From contig JAKSPZ010000019.1 in assembly GCA_024404395.1 (NCBI GenBank), positions 1 to 9,201 of the forward strand: a stretch of 9,201 nt of DNA, given 5' to 3'. This document shows, one piece after another, positions 6,966 through 9,201 of the stretch. The position numbers were made by a program, and so were the translations under genes. Each line of letters opens with the position of its first letter. Positions within the stretch are counted from its first letter, which is position 1. The stretch is from Clostridia bacterium. Its GTDB lineage: Bacteria > Bacillota > Clostridia > Christensenellales > Aristaeellaceae. The notes under the pieces are model-generated. The model was not told where the DNA came from. It made no database searches and saw nothing but the letters and a program-made list of their open reading frames with translations.

Positions 6966-6994
6966 TCGAAAACCGGATCGATGTATGCTATAAT
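6966..6994 (+). promoter_or_regulatory. Sigma-A-type promoter for glpK with extended -10
   Basis: A perfect TATAAT (6989-6994) is preceded by TGC, giving an extended -10 (TGnTATAAT). A TCGAAA at 6966-6971 matches four of six bases of the TTGACA -35 consensus at an ideal 17-bp spacing. The start of glpK lies 31 nt downstream of the -10, leaving a short leader of about 25 nt. No clear operator for a glycerol regulator or catabolite control protein was recognised. Confidence 0.8.
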
Positions 6995-7011
6995 GGTTGC
7001 GATTTGAAAGC

Positions 7012-7016
7012 GGAGG
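7012..7016 (+). promoter_or_regulatory. Ribosome binding site that sets the glpK start
   Basis: GGAGG lies 9 nt before the ATG at 7026. The in-frame TTG at 7017 directly abuts this site and so cannot be the start, which favours the ATG and the protein beginning MKYIVALDQG. Confidence 0.85.
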
Positions 7017-7025
7017 TTGTGTTCA

Positions 7026-8519
7026 ATGAAGTATATCGTAGCATTGGATCAGGGAACGACCAGTTCCCGCGCGGTCATCTTCGATCAGAATGGCAGTATG
7101 GTCGCCAAGCATGGCATTGAGTTTCCGCAAATTTATCCCAAGCCCGGCTGGGTAGAGCATAATCCCATGGACATCCTGAACTCCCAGATCACTTCACTGA
7201 AAATGGCAGTGGAGAAGTCCGGCGTGGATGTGGCAGATATCGAAGCCATCGGCATCACCAACCAGCGTGAGACTACCCTTTTGTGGGAACGCAGCACGGG
7301 CAAGCCGCTTTGCAATGCGATCGTATGGCAGTGCCGTCGTTCCGCACCTCTGGTTGAACGGCTGAAGAAGGATGGACTGGGCAATATGCTTCGCGATGCC
7401 ACCGGTCTCATTCCCGATGCATACTTCTCGGGCACCAAGCTCCAGTGGCTGCTGGACACCATTTCCGGCGCGAGAAAGCGTGCGCTCAACGGCGAACTGT
7501 GCTTCGGTACGGTGGATTGCTTCCTGGCGTGGCATCTTTCCGCAGAGAAGGTCCATGTGACGGATGCGAGCAACGCCGCACGCACGATGCTCTATAATAT
7601 CTATGATCAGAAGTGGGACGAGCGTCTGCTGAGAGCGATGAATATTCCCGCGCAGCTGCTGCCCGAGGTCGTTGACAGCTCTCGTGTGATCGGTCATCTG
7701 GACAAGAGCATCCTCGGACGAGAGATTCCCATTGCATCCATGGCGGGAGATCAGCACGCGGCACTGTTTGGACAGGGCTGCTTTGCTCCCGGTATGGCAA
7801 AGAATACCTATGGCACGGGTTGCTTTGTTCTGATGAATACGGGCAAGACCCCTGTGCGCTCCTCCAATGAACTGATCACCACCGTTGCATGGCGCATTGA
7901 CGGACAGCCTCGTTATGCGCTGGAAGGCAGCGTATTCGTGGGCGGTGCCGTTATTCAGTGGCTGCGCGATGAGATGAAGCTCATTGAAAAGGCATCCGAT
8001 TCCGAAGCGATCGCCATGTCTGTTCCCAATAACGGCAATGTATACTTTGTTCCCGCATTTACGGGTCTCGGCGCACCCCATTGGGACATGTACAGCCGCG
8101 GCACCATCGTGGGTCTGACCCGCGGTACGGGACGTGCGCATATCGTCCGCGCGGCACTGGAATCCATCGCCTATCAGACGGCGGATGTTGTCAATGCCAT
8201 GTCTGCGGATTCTGGCATGAAGTCCACCGTCATGCGTGTTGATGGCGGCGCCAGTGCCAACAGCTTCCTGATGCAGTTCCAGTCCGACATACTGGGCATG
8301 CGCGTCCTTCGCCCCAAGGTTCTCGAGACCACCGCGATGGGTGCCGCTATGCTGGCAGGTCGTGCGGTCGGCATGTGGAATGACCGCGAGCTGGAGAAAC
8401 TTCAGACCGCCGATCGTGAATTTGTGCCCAATATGGACGATGTCACCAGAAACAACCTTCTCAAGAAGTGGAATCGCGCGATCGAGCGCAGCCGCGGCTG
8501 GGAGATCGAAGAAGAATGA
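7026..8519 (+). CDS. glpK: Glycerol kinase
   Basis: A 497-residue FGGY-family kinase, full length for GlpK. It phosphorylates glycerol with ATP to sn-glycerol 3-phosphate in the cytoplasm, for catabolism and lipid synthesis. Seen: N-terminal phosphate loop 'DQGTTSSR' (8-15); 'GITNQRET' with R81 and E82 as glycerol-contact residues; 'YFSGTK' with Y133; 'MAGDQ' with D242 as catalytic base; 'NTYGTGCF'; the C-terminal FGGY signature near 'FTGLGAPHWD'; and 'VDGGASANSF' of the ATP site. The 'HFYG' segment phosphorylated by HPr in many Firmicute GlpKs is not seen before 'MAGDQ', so that control is probably absent. It has its own promoter, lies between two terminators and has no glpF or glpD within the window, so it is likely monocistronic. 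Codon use is less biased than in the upstream operon. The glycerol specificity call is secure. Confidence 0.97.
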   Translation: MKYIVALDQGTTSSRAVIFDQNGSMVAKHGIEFPQIYPKPGWVEHNPMDILNSQITSLKMAVEKSGVDVADIEAIGITNQRETTLLWERSTGKPLCNAIVWQCRRSAPLVERLKKDGLGNMLRDATGLIPDAYFSGTKLQWLLDTISGARKRALNGELCFGTVDCFLAWHLSAEKVHVTDASNAARTMLYNIYDQKWDERLLRAMNIPAQLLPEVVDSSRVIGHLDKSILGREIPIASMAGDQHAALFGQGCFAPGMAKNTYGTGCFVLMNTGKTPVRSSNELITTVAWRIDGQPRYALEGSVFVGGAVIQWLRDEMKLIEKASDSEAIAMSVPNNGNVYFVPAFTGLGAPHWDMYSRGTIVGLTRGTGRAHIVRAALESIAYQTADVVNAMSADSGMKSTVMRVDGGASANSFLMQFQSDILGMRVLRPKVLETTAMGAAMLAGRAVGMWNDRELEKLQTADREFVPNMDDVTRNNLLKKWNRAIERSRGWEIEEE

Positions 8520-8525
8520 AAAACA

Positions 8526-8560
8526 GCCCCCGTCGAAATGCTTGGCGGGGGCATTCTTGT
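8526..8560 (+). terminator. Probable rho-independent terminator after glpK
   Basis: GCCCCCG (8526-8532) pairs with CGGGGGC (8546-8552) across a 13-nt loop, starting 6 nt after the glpK stop. The tail (ATTCTTGT) is only weakly T-rich, so termination may be partial and the helicase gene could receive readthrough. Confidence 0.65.
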
Positions 8561-8581
8561 AAATAACGTGAGGCATGATTG

Positions 8582-9201
8582 ATGTTTGATTTCGGAAGAG
8601 CCAACGAAGCACAGCGGCGGGCAATCGAATCGGTCGAAGGACCGGTTCTGATCATTGCGGGTCCGGGTACGGGCAAGACCTATACGCTGGTGCAGCGCGT
8701 GGTCTACCTGATAGAGGTCTGCGGTGTGAAGCCCGAGGAGATCCTGATCTCCACTTTCACTCAGAAGGCTGCCAAAGAGCTGGTGACCCGTGTGACGGAC
8801 GAGCTGTCGAAACGCGGTATCGATATCAACATCAATGACATGTATATCGGTACGATCCATACGATCTGCAGGCGCATCATCGAAAAGCATGCGGAACATA
8901 TCGGGCTGAAGAAAAACTACATCATGCTGGATGACTTTGCCCAGAAGTATCTGGTCTTTCGAAATCTGAAGCGCTTCAGGCGGATCGAGGGCTTTGACGA
9001 TCTGATGATCAACCGATTCGAACCGCGACGCCAGAAGCAGCGCGCCTGGGAGCAGGCGGTGGCAATCTGTCAGACGGTCAACCGCATCGAGGAGGAGCGG
9101 GTCGATCCGTCTCATTTGATGGCGGACGACGGTGAGAAGTTCAACGGCAGAAATTTGGTCAGCGTCATCGGACAGATAGCGGAAGTCTATCGTTCTCTTT
9201 T
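8582..9201 (+). CDS. UvrD/PcrA/Rep-family ATP-dependent DNA helicase (3' truncated by window edge)
   Basis: The first 206 residues of a superfamily 1A helicase; the frame stays open to the window end. Seen: a Q-motif-like 'NEAQRRAI' (8-15), Walker A 'GPGTGKT' (27-33), motif Ia 'STFTQKAAKEL', and motif Ic-like 'GTIHTICRRII'. These are the ATP-binding and DNA-contact motifs of UvrD, PcrA and Rep, which unwind DNA 3' to 5' in repair and replication restart. The Walker B and C-terminal motifs lie beyond the window, so UvrD, PcrA and more distant relatives (for example AddA or RecB-like proteins) cannot be separated. The start at 8582 follows a weak GTGAGG site 8 nt upstream; the ATG at 8576 is out of frame and stops after four codons. 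No link with glycerol or the redox operon is apparent. Confidence 0.9.
   Translation, partial: MFDFGRANEAQRRAIESVEGPVLIIAGPGTGKTYTLVQRVVYLIEVCGVKPEEILISTFTQKAAKELVTRVTDELSKRGIDININDMYIGTIHTICRRIIEKHAEHIGLKKNYIMLDDFAQKYLVFRNLKRFRRIEGFDDLMINRFEPRRQKQRAWEQAVAICQTVNRIEEERVDPSHLMADDGEKFNGRNLVSVIGQIAEVYRSL

Noticed and set aside
6931..6982. Short repeats upstream of glpK (GTTAA/TTAAC inverted pair; ATCGA direct pair)
   Set aside because: They are five-base matches in AT-rich or simple sequence and are expected by chance; no operator can be supported.
8576..8590. Four-codon reading frame (M-I-D-V-stop) overlapping the helicase start
   Set aside because: Too short to support as a leader peptide and without conserved features. 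The ribosome binding site spacing fits the helicase ATG at 8582 better.
7194..8624. Minus-strand open frame of 476 codons opposite glpK
   Set aside because: It is antisense to a complete, motif-verified glycerol kinase and shows no family motif of its own.

Overview
The window is a gene-dense stretch of anaerobe DNA with every gene on the + strand. GC content is high (by eye somewhat under 60%), and the first seven genes favour C-ending codons strongly. The gene set is rich in ferredoxin-like iron-sulfur proteins, carries HdrA/MvhD-type electron-bifurcation parts, and includes glycerol kinase and strong GGAGG ribosome binding sites. This fits a strictly anaerobic, fermentative Firmicute (Clostridia-like) better than a methanogen: the -10/-35 promoter and the U-tract terminator are bacterial. 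I cannot name the species.

Positions 1-6887 hold a tightly packed operon: hdrA (5' end outside the window), mvhD/flxD, an FlxC-like iron-sulfur subunit, an FlxB/AsrA-like iron-sulfur subunit, an FlxA/AsrB-like FAD/NAD(P)H/[2Fe-2S] subunit, a fumarate-reductase-like iron-sulfur subunit and a fumarate-reductase-like flavoprotein. The first five genes overlap one another by 4-13 nt; the last two follow after 15 and 12 nt gaps. A hairpin with an 11-bp stem and a UUCG loop closes the operon at about 6901-6933. No membrane segment or quinone-binding anchor is seen, so the predicted complex is cytoplasmic.

Read together, the operon looks like a soluble flavin-based electron-bifurcating oxidoreductase. 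FlxA would take electrons from NAD(P)H, FlxB/FlxC/MvhD would pass them to the HdrA bifurcating flavin, and HdrA would split them between ferredoxin and a high-potential acceptor. In the known FlxABCD-HdrABC complexes the acceptor branch is HdrBC, a disulfide reductase. Here the genes in that place are a FrdB/TfrB-like protein without the HdrB-like half and a FrdA-like protein that keeps the dicarboxylate-site residues. An NAD(P)H-, ferredoxin- and fumarate (or other enoate)-linked enzyme is therefore inferred. This is the main point of interest.

The short gap at 6888-7025 holds the terminator and then a good sigma-A-type promoter with an extended -10. It drives glpK (7026-8519), which is followed by a second hairpin. 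The window ends inside a UvrD/PcrA-family helicase gene (8582 to the window edge). These last two genes are unrelated to the redox operon and have less biased codon use.
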